A DNA stretch of 64,000 nucleotides from Thiovibrio sp964588325 (GTDB lineage: Bacteria > Desulfobacterota > Desulfobulbia > Desulfobulbales > Desulfurivibrionaceae). A program made the translations under genes and the position numbers. The stretch covers positions 62,001-126,000 of the forward strand of contig CAZPOR010000005.1 of assembly GCA_964588325.1 (NCBI GenBank). Direction: 5' to 3'. The notes beneath the pieces were generated by a model that saw nothing but the letters and a program-made list of their open reading frames with translations, did not search any database and was not told the origin of the DNA. Of the stretch, positions 16,101-24,240 are shown one piece after another (position 1 is the stretch's first letter; each line of letters opens with the position of its first letter).

Positions 16101-18227
16101 TTAATTGTTGAAGCGATCAGTGTTCCGGTAGCGGTCGTGGAGCTCGCCGAGCTTGCCCTTGTTCCAGCTTGAAATCTTGGTGAAATAGCCGGTGATCCGG
16201 GTGATGCCGTCGACGTTTTTCGACGCACAGTAGGGGCAGGTCTCGCTCAAGCCCCTGCTCGTCTTGCCGCAGGCAAGGCAGGCGGTGAACTCCGGGGAAA
16301 AGGCGATCTGGTCGTTCTGGGTATACTTGAAGACATTGATCACGAAGCTGGCCAGGGCCTCCTTGTCCGGCTGGGCCTCGCCCAGCCAGATATGGGTGAT
16401 GGAGCCCGCCTCTATAAGGGGATGGAACAGCCCCTCCTTCTCCACCCTGGCGATGGGGCTCATCAGGGCGCCCACGTTGAAGAGGGTGGAGTTGCTGTAG
16501 TACACCTCCCCCTTTTCCCGGTTGCCCTGCACGACCTTTTCCGCCTCCGCGTTGAAATGGGCCAGATCCAGCTTGGCAAAGCGAAAGGAGGTGGACTCTG
16601 CCGGGGTCTGCTCCAGAACAAACTTCATGCCCATGGACTCGGCCAGCTTGTTGCAGACGATGTTCATGTGGGCAATGACCTTGAGGCCGAACTTGATGGA
16701 GGCGTCGGAGTCGTGCAGTTCTTGGCCCAGATGCACCCGGATCAGCTCGTTGAGACCCACCATGCCGATGAGATAGGAACATTTGTGCAGCTTGAGGTAC
16801 GGCTCGCCGTCCAGATCCATGGCCAGCAGGGAAAGGGGCCCGCCCTTGCCCAGGCTCATCAGCCGCTCGATGAACTTCTTCTTCTGGCCGTGCGCCTTGG
16901 CCGCAAGCTGGATGCTTTCGGTGAGCAGGGCAAAGAGTTTGGTGTCATCGCCCTGAGCCTTGAACGCCAAGCGGGGCAGGTTGATGGTCACGTTCTGCAG
17001 GGCCGAATAACGCATCTTCCAGGGCTGTTTGGCGTCCTCGATATCCGAGGCCTCTAGCTTGAAGCTCAACCGGCAGCATTCGGAGATCTTGGCCGTGTCG
17101 CCGCGGTCGAAGACGAAGTAGGTGTTGCCCTTGACCGAGGCCACTTCGCAGATATGGTGCAGAAAATCCATGTGGCCGTCGGTTTTGAAGAATTTCTCGG
17201 TGATGTGCACCAGGGGTTTGGGGAAGAAGAAGGGGCGGCCCGCGGCATCGCCCTCTTTATAGACCTCGAACAGCGCCCAGGCGAACCGCTGCGCCTGCTT
17301 TTCATACTCGCGGTAGGTCTTGCCGGTGTACTCCCCGCCCGGCCCGATGGCAGGCACGTCCTCGAAATGCTTGGGCACCTCCCAGTAGATGTTGACGTCG
17401 GAAAAGATCGCCTGCCCGCCTCGGGCCACGGCCTGCTGAGAGAACTCGTAGATCATCATCTGGGCCAGTTGCTTGACCCCGTTGTCATCCAGCTCTTCCA
17501 GGTAGGGGGCGTAGAAGAGGTTGATCGCGTCCCAGCCGATGGCCCCGGCAAAATGGCTCTGCAGGGAGGCGGCGAATTTGACCATGTGGGCGAGGAGCAC
17601 CTCGGCATGCTTGGCCGGCTTGGCCATGGACAGGGCATGGGGCAGGTTGAGGCCGAATTTCTTGATATATTCCAGCGACTGGCCCGAGCAGTACGGCCGG
17701 TCGATAAAACCCAGGTCATGCAGGTGCATGTCGCCGCTCAGGTGAGCGTCCGCCACGTCCGGAGTAAAGACGTGGAGCAGGGCGTACTCCTTTTTGATGC
17801 CCTCGGCCAGGGTGAGGTTGGTGGCCTCCGGGCCGTGGGGCACATTGGCGTTTTCCTTGTTGTGCTGAACCAGCAACTGATCCACGTCGTAGAGCGGCAC
17901 CCCGAGACGGGTGTGCATGCGCCGCGCCTCCTCCAGCCCCATCTCCAGGAGTTTGGCGTTGACCATTTCACGGATCAGCGGGCCGGTGATGGTTTTCACT
18001 TTGCCGGCCTGGATGGTCAGCTCGATATCCTTACTGATCTTCTCGGCGGTATCGCGGTCAATGAATGTTTCGCGCAGCAGGGCATCGACGATGCGCTGCC
18101 GGTTCCAGCCGAGCATGTCGTCCTGCGAGGAACGGACAAAGAGGGCGATATCGGTGCTGTCTTCGTTTACAACCTGATGTGTTCTGGCCTGGGCGGTCTC
18201 CGCGTTGAGTGGCATCACAACTCCCAT
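16101..18227 (-). CDS. nrdD: Anaerobic ribonucleoside-triphosphate reductase
   Basis: Oxygen-sensitive class III ribonucleotide reductase making deoxynucleotides for DNA synthesis. About 708 aa. Residues 25-110 look like an ATP-cone (allosteric) domain, followed by the glycyl-radical barrel (DMHLHDLGF, GAIGWDAINLFYAPY, GGQAIFSDVN). Near the C terminus are the zinc cysteines (CLACGKTSRG, CPYCAS), then the radical loop RITGYFTKISSWNKGK, whose Gly in RxTGY carries the radical. The ATG at 18227 has GAGGAG 7 nt upstream. Downstream follow the redoxin and nrdG. An ACTACCGGTAGT palindrome lies about 100 nt upstream. Confidence 0.96.
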   Translation of the reverse strand: MGVVMPLNAETAQARTHQVVNEDSTDIALFVRSSQDDMLGWNRQRIVDALLRETFIDRDTAEKISKDIELTIQAGKVKTITGPLIREMVNAKLLEMGLEEARRMHTRLGVPLYDVDQLLVQHNKENANVPHGPEATNLTLAEGIKKEYALLHVFTPDVADAHLSGDMHLHDLGFIDRPYCSGQSLEYIKKFGLNLPHALSMAKPAKHAEVLLAHMVKFAASLQSHFAGAIGWDAINLFYAPYLEELDDNGVKQLAQMMIYEFSQQAVARGGQAIFSDVNIYWEVPKHFEDVPAIGPGGEYTGKTYREYEKQAQRFAWALFEVYKEGDAAGRPFFFPKPLVHITEKFFKTDGHMDFLHHICEVASVKGNTYFVFDRGDTAKISECCRLSFKLEASDIEDAKQPWKMRYSALQNVTINLPRLAFKAQGDDTKLFALLTESIQLAAKAHGQKKKFIERLMSLGKGGPLSLLAMDLDGEPYLKLHKCSYLIGMVGLNELIRVHLGQELHDSDASIKFGLKVIAHMNIVCNKLAESMGMKFVLEQTPAESTSFRFAKLDLAHFNAEAEKVVQGNREKGEVYYSNSTLFNVGALMSPIARVEKEGLFHPLIEAGSITHIWLGEAQPDKEALASFVINVFKYTQNDQIAFSPEFTACLACGKTSRGLSETCPYCASKNVDGITRITGYFTKISSWNKGKLGELHDRYRNTDRFNN

Positions 18228-18323
18228 ACCCTTGCTCCTCTTGATGATTAAGAAATTAGTTGAAATCTTCCCTTCTGGATTGCCTTGAGACACGACCTGT
18301 TGTGTTTCGGAGACCATTATCGC

Positions 18324-18335
18324 ACTACCGGTAGT
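18324..18335. promoter_or_regulatory. Perfect 12-bp palindrome upstream of nrdD
   Basis: ACTACCGGTAGT is a perfect palindrome abutting a minus-strand TATACT that could be a -10 element. It lies in the 274-nt nadB-nrdD gap, where nothing else stands out. It does not look like a standard NrdR box. An operator role is inferred. Confidence 0.35.
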
Positions 18336-18501
18336 ATACATGCAAGTAAAAATGGACCGCAAAAGAAGAAAAATTGATGGGGGTTTTTGCGCGGAAAATC
18401 AATGGAATGCGAAGCGAAAGCGCTTAACGAAAAACTTACGCCTTGAGGGGCTTTTGACTGCGAAGTGGGGAGTTACAACGATTATCCGGCCAGTTACTGG
18501 C

Positions 18502-20145
18502 TCACTGGGCAACCTGGCACGGTTCGCCATCCAGGCGGCCGATGATGGTGTCCTTTTTCCAGTGGACATCGTCTGGCTGGGGGAAATCCACCAGATAGTG
18601 CAGGCCGCGGGATTCCTTGCGGATGCAGGCGCAGCGCACGATGAGCTCGGCAACCTGGGCGATGTTGCGCAGCTCGATGAGGTCCGGGGTCAGGATGTAG
18701 TCGCGGTAATGCTGATTCACCTCGCTGACGATGGCCCGGAGCCGTTCCCGCACCAGGGCAAGACGCTTCTCGGTGCGGACAATGCCGACATAGTTCCACA
18801 TCAAGCGGCGAATTTGGTCCCAGTTATGGCTGACCAGAACATTTTCCTCGATACGCTGGGCCGATCCGGCTGACCATTCCGCCACCTCGGGCAGCGCGGC
18901 CTCGCGCAGGATAGGCCATTCCCGTTCGCACTCAAGAAAAGCCTGATGGGCAAAAACCACCGCCTCCAGCAACGAGTTGCTGGCCAGCCGGTTGCCGCCG
19001 TGCAAGCCGGTGCAGGCGGTTTCGCCAAAGGCGAACAGATTTTCGATGTTGCTCCTGCCCCACTGATCCGTGACCACCCCGCCGCACATGTAGTGGGCCG
19101 CGGGCACCACCGGAATGGGCGTCGTGGTCATGTCGATGCCCAGGGAAAGGCATTTCTGGTAAATGGTCGGAAACCTGTTTTTAAGAAACTCCGCAGGCTG
19201 GTGGGTGATGTCCAGATAGACGCAATCATCGCCGCTGGCCTTCATCTCGCTGTCAATGGCGCGGGCCACCGTGTCGCGGGTAGCCAGATCGCCGCGGCTG
19301 TCATACTTGTGCATGAAGGCGTGGCCACGCTGGTCGATGAGCCTGCCGCCCTCGCCGCGCACCGCTTCGGAGATCAGGAAGTTCTTCACCTGGGGGTGAT
19401 AGAGGCAGGTGGGATGGAACTGGACGAACTCCAGGTTTCCGACCCTGGCTCCGGCCCGGTAGGCCATGGCAATGCCGTCGCCGGTGGCGATGTCGGGGTT
19501 GGTGGTGTAGAGATACACCTTGCCGGTGCCGCCGGTGCAGAGCACCGTCACCTTGGCCTGCCAGGTGTCGATCCGCCCGGTTTCCCGGTCAAAAACGTAA
19601 GCGCCCAGGCACTGGTCGCTGAAGCTGTCGTGGGGCTGATACGGGGTGCCGGTCTTGGAGCTGACCAAGAGATCCACGGCGAGATGATTCTCCAGCACCG
19701 TGATCCTGGGGTTGGCCGCCACCTGGGCCAGGAGGCCCTCTTCGATCTTGCGGCCGGTGAGATCCATGGCATGGGCGATGCGGCGGGCCGAGTGCCCCCC
19801 CTCCTTGCCCAGGTCGAGGTGGCTGGGGTCGCCCGCCTCGCTCTGGAACCGGACCCCGAGGCGGATCAGCTCCTCGATCCGCGCAGGTCCGGTCTCCACC
19901 ACCAACCGGACGATGTCCTCGTGGCACAGCCCGGCCCCGGAGCGCAGGGTGTCCTCGATGTGCAGGGCAAAAGAATCCTCCGGCGAGAGCACTGCGGCGA
20001 TCCCGCCCTGGGCCAGATTGGTGGCGGTGTCCACCTTGGCCTTCTTGGTGACGATGGTCACCGATCCTAACCGCGCGGCCTTGATGGCAAAGGAAAGCCC
20101 GGAGATGCCGCTGCCAATCACGAGAAAATCGGTGCTGTATTTCAT
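18502..20145 (-). CDS. nadB: L-aspartate oxidase
   Basis: FAD enzyme that oxidises L-aspartate to iminoaspartate, the first step of de novo NAD synthesis; in anaerobes fumarate is the likely acceptor. The 547-aa product has the FAD-binding GSGISGLSFAIKAA near residue 11, TNLAQGGIAAV, and the catalytic region HLDLGKEGGHSARRI. Later it has EFVQFHPTCLY, SEAVRGEGG and GLHGGNRLASNSLLEA, which distinguish NadB from SdhA/FrdA. The ATG at 20145 has AAGGGG upstream; longer forms start in non-conserved sequence. nadA and nadC are not in this window. Confidence 0.95.
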   Translation of the reverse strand: MKYSTDFLVIGSGISGLSFAIKAARLGSVTIVTKKAKVDTATNLAQGGIAAVLSPEDSFALHIEDTLRSGAGLCHEDIVRLVVETGPARIEELIRLGVRFQSEAGDPSHLDLGKEGGHSARRIAHAMDLTGRKIEEGLLAQVAANPRITVLENHLAVDLLVSSKTGTPYQPHDSFSDQCLGAYVFDRETGRIDTWQAKVTVLCTGGTGKVYLYTTNPDIATGDGIAMAYRAGARVGNLEFVQFHPTCLYHPQVKNFLISEAVRGEGGRLIDQRGHAFMHKYDSRGDLATRDTVARAIDSEMKASGDDCVYLDITHQPAEFLKNRFPTIYQKCLSLGIDMTTTPIPVVPAAHYMCGGVVTDQWGRSNIENLFAFGETACTGLHGGNRLASNSLLEAVVFAHQAFLECEREWPILREAALPEVAEWSAGSAQRIEENVLVSHNWDQIRRLMWNYVGIVRTEKRLALVRERLRAIVSEVNQHYRDYILTPDLIELRNIAQVAELIVRCACIRKESRGLHYLVDFPQPDDVHWKKDTIIGRLDGEPCQVAQ

Positions 20146-20360
20146 GGCAATCCCCTTGCGATCATATGGAATCAAGGACGTTGGGTAGCGGTGATTCCAG
20201 GTTAACAGCTTGACAGCACCCGGCAATGTTCAGTAAAGAGGAGGCAGCCGCAACCATCTCCATCAACTGCTTTCCATACCCCTTGCTTCGTTCGAACGCT
20301 GCCTTTTCGATAAAGGATTTACATAGCGCGGAGCCGGCAAGATGACAAGGATTCTTCGCA

Positions 20361-21005
20361 ATGGCTGCTTTGAAACTGGTGATCTTTGACTGTGACGGCG
20401 TGATGTTCGACTCCAAAAACGCCAACAGAGTGTACTATAATCATATGCTGGAAAAATTCGGCCACCCGCCCATGGATGCGGAGGAGCTCGAGTATGTGCA
20501 CATGCACCATGTCATGGATTCGGTTCGCCACATCTTTCGCAAATATCCCAATGACTTGGACGCGGCGGAAACCTTTCGCAAGGGGCTTAACTACACCCCC
20601 TTTCTGCAGCACATGATCATGGAGCCGGATCTTCCGGAGTTTCTCGATTTCCTCCGGCCCGGTTACAAAACCGCGATCAGCACCAACCGCACCTCCACCA
20701 TGCGCTCGGTGCTCGAGATGTTTCGCCTGGACGACCTCTTCGACAAAGTGGTCACCGCCTTTGACGTGGCCCACCCCAAGCCGCATCCGGAAGCGCTGCA
20801 TCAGATCCTTACCCATTTCGGCTTCACGGTGGACGAGGCGGTGTACATCGGCGACTCTCAAGTGGACCGGGAGCATACCGCCGCCCTGGGCATGCGGCTC
20901 ATCGCCTTCAAAAACCCGAACCTGCCCGCGGAATACCATGTGAGCAGCTTCATGGAGATCACCCGGCTGCCGATCCTGGCCGAGGGGGGAAAAAGGGGAA
21001 AATGA
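20361..21005 (+). CDS. HAD-superfamily phosphatase (Gph/phosphoglycolate-phosphatase-like)
   Basis: A 214-aa hydrolase with all four HAD motifs: FDCDGVMFDS (nucleophile Asp), ISTNRTSTM, KPHPEALHQI (Lys), and YIGDSQVDREH. A helical cap lies between motifs I and II (about residues 18-85). The substrate is unknown: phosphoglycolate phosphatases look like this, but the family is broad. The stop overlaps the next ATG by 4 nt (ATGA), so the two genes are coupled. Confidence 0.82.
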   Translation: MAALKLVIFDCDGVMFDSKNANRVYYNHMLEKFGHPPMDAEELEYVHMHHVMDSVRHIFRKYPNDLDAAETFRKGLNYTPFLQHMIMEPDLPEFLDFLRPGYKTAISTNRTSTMRSVLEMFRLDDLFDKVVTAFDVAHPKPHPEALHQILTHFGFTVDEAVYIGDSQVDREHTAALGMRLIAFKNPNLPAEYHVSSFMEITRLPILAEGGKRGK

Positions 21006-21499
21006 AACTGGAAGTGACCCACACCATCCTGGCCATGGAGCCGGACCGTGAAAAAAGCTCCGGCCATGTCCTGCGCTTTCTCGACCGCACCACCCTGGTG
21101 CACTACGACGCGGTGCGGGTTGTGGCGGCAGAGTCCTGCTCCGGCGCGGACCCCCGCTTCTGGCCCCGGCTGGAACAGGGTCTGGCCGACAACCACCGGG
21201 TGCTGAGACAATTGCTTGGGGAATTACGGGCTGCGGGCACCAAGGATTTCAGCGACCTGCCCGCCATGCCGCAGGGGTTTCAGAGCAATATCTTCCATAC
21301 CATGGCCCATCTGCTCGACGGGTTTTTTGGCATCGACAGCCAGTTTTACAATCTGCCCGAAGATTCCCACTGGCTGGGAGACAGCCTGCGCAAGCAGATC
21401 GAGGCAAGCCCGGAAGAATTCTGGCTGGTCACGGTGGCAGCCACCCTGGAATCGCCGACGCACCATACCATTGCGGGATTGCGCTCCTTCGAGAAATGA
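21002..21499 (+). CDS. Conserved hypothetical protein coupled to the HAD phosphatase
   Basis: 165 aa, no family recognised. There is no signal peptide, membrane segment or cysteine cluster. The visible character is mixed alpha/beta with repeated His (HTMAHLLDGFFGID, ESPTHHTIAGL) and an N-terminal strand KLEVTHTILAM. The ATG overlaps the stop of the upstream HAD gene by 4 nt, so the two are translated together and probably act in one pathway. A REP-like hairpin begins 45 nt after its stop. Confidence 0.7.
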   Translation: MKLEVTHTILAMEPDREKSSGHVLRFLDRTTLVHYDAVRVVAAESCSGADPRFWPRLEQGLADNHRVLRQLLGELRAAGTKDFSDLPAMPQGFQSNIFHTMAHLLDGFFGIDSQFYNLPEDSHWLGDSLRKQIEASPEEFWLVTVAATLESPTHHTIAGLRSFEK

Positions 21500-21543
21500 G
21501 GCTCCATCGACCTCCTGCAAAACTCCAACTGCACACTGTTGCC

Positions 21544-21646
21544 GTCATTCCGGCGGAGGCCGGAGGTGCGCGCGCGGAGCAAGACTCCGATCAAGTTGCT
21601 TCGGAAAGATGAGGCACCCTTGGACCCCGGCCTCCGCCGGGGTGAC
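21544..21646. repeat. REP-like hairpin element, copy A
   Basis: The ends GTCATTCCGGCGGAGGCCGG (21544-21563) and CCGGCCTCCGCCGGGGTGAC (21627-21646) are inverted repeats matching at 18 of 20 positions. The middle differs from copies at 26091 and 60135. It lies between two convergent genes. Confidence 0.85.
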
Positions 21647-21662
21647 ACCTTTTCCGAAGATC

Positions 21663-21923
21663 TCAATCGTAATGATGATGGTGGTGTCCGTGGTGATGAC
21701 CGCCTTCGCTTGGACCGCCGATCTCCGCCAGCACCTTTTTCAGAAGGGTATCGGTTTCCGCCATGCTGGCCACGGCCTTATCCAACAGCTCCGCCAGCGC
21801 TCCCTGGCCCTCGGCCCGGGCCAGATCCACCCATTTTTTAAACTCGGTCTCATGGTTGTGGTTATGCTCAATCCAGTGGGGCAGAAGAATCTGCAGCTTT
21901 TCCATCGTGGTTTTCTGGTCCAT
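21663..21923 (-). CDS. Small protein with His-rich C-terminal tail, partner of CooT
   Basis: 86 aa. The helical body carries an HxHNHE cluster (IEHNHNHETEFKKWVDLA), and the protein ends in GGHHHGHHHHHYD, eight histidines in thirteen residues, as in nickel-storage or delivery proteins. The ATG follows the cooT stop directly (TAGATG), and its ribosome-binding site lies inside the end of cooT, so the two are translationally coupled. A role in nickel handling is inferred from the tail and the neighbour. Confidence 0.78.
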   Translation of the reverse strand: MDQKTTMEKLQILLPHWIEHNHNHETEFKKWVDLARAEGQGALAELLDKAVASMAETDTLLKKVLAEIGGPSEGGHHHGHHHHHYD

Positions 21924-22127
21924 CTAGGCCTTTTCTCCTTTTTGCATCACGGTTACCCGGCCGTTTAAAAAATCAATGGCCCGGACTACGGCGCCAGGGA
22001 TGAATTGCGGCTCCTCAAACAGGGTGCTGATCCGGATGCCATCCTCACCAACCTCAAGCTGCGAGGCGCTTTCCGCCACCACCGCCTCGTTGCCATCCTG
22101 CACAAGAACAACGCGCATCTGACACAT
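21924..22127 (-). CDS. cooT: CooT-family nickel-binding protein
   Basis: 67-aa protein beginning MCQMRVVLVQDG. In the characterised CooT family a Cys directly after the initiator Met binds Ni(II), and the rest forms a small beta-barrel. CooT takes part in nickel supply for CO dehydrogenase, but homologues occur in many anaerobes without coo genes. Here the partner is a His-rich protein directly downstream. No CODH or hydrogenase genes are in the window, so the client enzyme is unknown. Confidence 0.82.
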   Translation of the reverse strand: MCQMRVVLVQDGNEAVVAESASQLEVGEDGIRISTLFEEPQFIPGAVVRAIDFLNGRVTVMQKGEKA

Positions 22128-22244
22128 GTCCTGCCTCTTTCTTTTGTTTTTTTAACTATGCCTCCTGAAAAAAAACAATATAATATCTTTTTCCCGCTTT
22201 ATCATGCAGATTTGCAGACCATACAACCATAACGCGAGCCCCCT

Positions 22245-22664
22245 ATGTTCCTTGATGATCTCCCGGCCATGCACACGCTGCTGACCACGGCCAGAACCAT
22301 TGCCCTGGTCGGTCTCTCCCCCAAGGAAACACGCCCCAGCAACATGGTGGCCCGCTACCTGATCGAGGCCGGCTATACCGTGATCCCGGTCAACCCAGGC
22401 CAGGAAAAAATCCTCGGCCTGGACTGCTACCCCGACCTCGCCTCAATCCCCGTTCCGGTGGATATCGTGGATATCTTCCGCCGCTCCGAGGATGTGCCCC
22501 CCATTGTGGCCGAGGCCATTGCCATCGGCGCCAAGGCAATTTGGATGCAGGAAGGGGTAATCCACGACGAATCGGCCCGGACCGCGCGGGCGGCGGGGTT
22601 GGTGGTGGTAATGGACCGCTGCCTCAAAACGGTGCACCATGACCTGGGCCACCAGCGGGAATGA
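22245..22664 (+). CDS. CoA-binding domain protein (YccU-like)
   Basis: A 139-aa single Rossmann-like CoA-binding domain: TIALVGLSPKETRPSNMVA (phosphate loop), AGYTVIPVNPG, VDIVDIFRRSEDVPPIV, and AIWMQEGVIHDESA. Length and motifs fit the YccU-type family, which resembles the CoA-binding part of succinyl-CoA synthetase. The in vivo role is not established for the family. It is divergent from cooT; the 117-nt gap holds no clear signal. Confidence 0.85.
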   Translation: MFLDDLPAMHTLLTTARTIALVGLSPKETRPSNMVARYLIEAGYTVIPVNPGQEKILGLDCYPDLASIPVPVDIVDIFRRSEDVPPIVAEAIAIGAKAIWMQEGVIHDESARTARAAGLVVVMDRCLKTVHHDLGHQRE

Positions 22665-22670
22665 GGGGAG

Positions 22671-22742
22671 AAACAGGGGGTATCCTTTTCTGGACTGGCC
22701 GGGCCGGCCATGACACCTCAGGCAGGGCTGCCCCTGTTTTTT
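22671..22742 (+). terminator. Probable intrinsic terminator
   Basis: AAACAGGGG and CCCCTGTTT are complementary ends around a GGCCGGGCCGGCC inner hairpin, followed by a T run. The long loop lowers confidence. Confidence 0.5.
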
Positions 22743-22776
22743 TCATTGTCGGATTACTGAATCAACTCGGGTTGCA

Positions 22777-23706
22777 ATGAACGATTATACTCTTTTGCTT
22801 TTCGGTGTTGCCTGCGCCGGCCTCGGCGGAGAACTTTTTGTTCGGGGCGCGGTCGGCCTGGCTCATTGGGTCCGGGTGAGGCCGGGCATTATCGGCGCAA
22901 CCGTTGCCGCTTTCGCCACTTCCAGCCCGGAATTGTCAGTCGCCATAAATTCGGCCCTGGCGGGAAAACCCCAAATCTCTCTCGGCGACGCCCTTGGCAG
23001 CAATGTCGTCAATGTTGCTCTGATTCTCGGTCTTGCCTTGCTGATTTCCGGAATCCACACTCCCCGCGACAGCGTAAAACGGGATTTCCCAGTGGGGATA
23101 CTGATTCCCATAATCACGGGGGCGCTGTTTCTGGATGGCGAGTTGTCCCGGCTCGACGGTTTGCTGATGCTGGGCATGTTTTGCGCTTGGCTTGTGGCTG
23201 CGATCATCGAAGCACGAAAGCAACGAAGCGCTGCGGATAAAATTCTTGGCGAACATCGAGGATGGCTGGTTGTTCTTTCGTGCGTCGCCGGCCTTGCCCT
23301 TCTTGTCGCAGCCGGAAATTTCATTGTGGGGGGAGCCAAAGGCATCGCCATTGCCTTTGGCGTAGATGAATTCATTGTCGGGGCAACCATTGTGGCGATT
23401 GGCACCTCCGTGCCCGAACTCGCGACAACAATAATCGCCACGCTGCGCGGACACGACGAAGTCGGCCTGGGAACAATTCTTGGCAGCAATATCTTCAACG
23501 GCCTTTTCATCATCGCCGTCGCGGCCGTTCTCCACCCCATAACCGTTGCCTGGCGCGAAATCGCTATTGCGCTGGTGTTTGGCCTCGCGGCCTTGGCGGT
23601 CACGTATCCTCCGCGCACAGGCTTCATTGAAAAAAGACGGGGTGTCTTGCTTCTGGCGCTCTATGTGGCCTATCTCGCGGCCATTTTTCAACTGCGGGGC
23701 GCCTAA
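22777..23706 (+). CDS. Calcium/sodium antiporter (CaCA family)
   Basis: 309-aa inner-membrane cation exchanger with about ten hydrophobic helices. The two alpha repeats that define the family are clear: alpha-1 IGATVAAFATSSPELSVAIN with SLGDALGSNVVNV, and alpha-2 VGATIVAIGTSVPELATTII with LGTILGSNIFNG. The acidic residues in SPEL and VPEL are the ion ligands. It resembles YrbG-type exchangers. It is monocistronic, converging on yajC. Confidence 0.93.
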   Translation: MNDYTLLLFGVACAGLGGELFVRGAVGLAHWVRVRPGIIGATVAAFATSSPELSVAINSALAGKPQISLGDALGSNVVNVALILGLALLISGIHTPRDSVKRDFPVGILIPIITGALFLDGELSRLDGLLMLGMFCAWLVAAIIEARKQRSAADKILGEHRGWLVVLSCVAGLALLVAAGNFIVGGAKGIAIAFGVDEFIVGATIVAIGTSVPELATTIIATLRGHDEVGLGTILGSNIFNGLFIIAVAAVLHPITVAWREIAIALVFGLAALAVTYPPRTGFIEKRRGVLLLALYVAYLAAIFQLRGA

Positions 23707-23731
23707 AGGGGATCCCGCGCCAGCACGCACC

Positions 23732-23765
23732 AAAAAAAGGCCTGCCTGGAAAACCCAGACAGGCC
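23732..23765 (-). terminator. Intrinsic terminator of the yajC transcript
   Basis: On the minus strand GGCCTGTCTGG, a short loop and CCAGGCAGGCC are followed by seven T. It ends the leftward yajC transcript and may also act on the convergent antiporter mRNA. Confidence 0.85.
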
Positions 23766-23810
23766 GACATTTTCATTTCGCTTCACTCCCGGTGAAGGGC
23801 TCACTCAGCC

Positions 23811-24182
23811 TCAACACCCTTTGCCGCCACCGCCGATGGCGCAGGCCGCACCCTCTTTCCCATCCCCGCCTTCCGCGCCCGCAACCGAGCCCAGAATATA
23901 GGGGCGGGCAATTTTCACCCGCACATTCTCGGCAATCTCAAGGGTCGCCACCCGGTCGGTCAACCCGGTGATCTTGCCCTGAAGGCCGCCGCTGGTCAGA
24001 ACCTCGTCGCCCTTCTTGAGGTTGGCGATGAACTCCTGATGCTCCTTGGCCTTTTTCTGCTGCGGCCGGATCAGGAGAAAATAAAACACGACAAAGATCA
24101 ACACCAGCGGCAGAAAGCTCATCAAACCTCCCGGTCCACCTGCACCAGCCGCGGCATCCGCGGCATACGCTACATCAACCAT
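23811..24182 (-). CDS. yajC: Preprotein translocase subunit YajC
   Basis: Accessory subunit of the SecDF-YajC complex. One transmembrane helix (SFLPLVLIFVVFYFLLIRP, residues about 22-40) is followed by the family signature QQKKAKEHQEFI and NLKKGDEVLTSGGLQGKI. The 123 aa end in a Gly/Cys-rich tail (GGDGKEGAACAIGGGGKGC) longer than in many YajC proteins. Downstream of tgt, the common tgt-yajC order; secDF are not in the window. Confidence 0.93.
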   Translation of the reverse strand: MVDVAYAADAAAGAGGPGGLMSFLPLVLIFVVFYFLLIRPQQKKAKEHQEFIANLKKGDEVLTSGGLQGKITGLTDRVATLEIAENVRVKIARPYILGSVAGAEGGDGKEGAACAIGGGGKGC

Positions 24183-24240
24183 AAACCCCTCCGATTCAGT
24201 TTAAATTTTCCCGACAGGCCGTGATCCGCCTGCACCCTAA

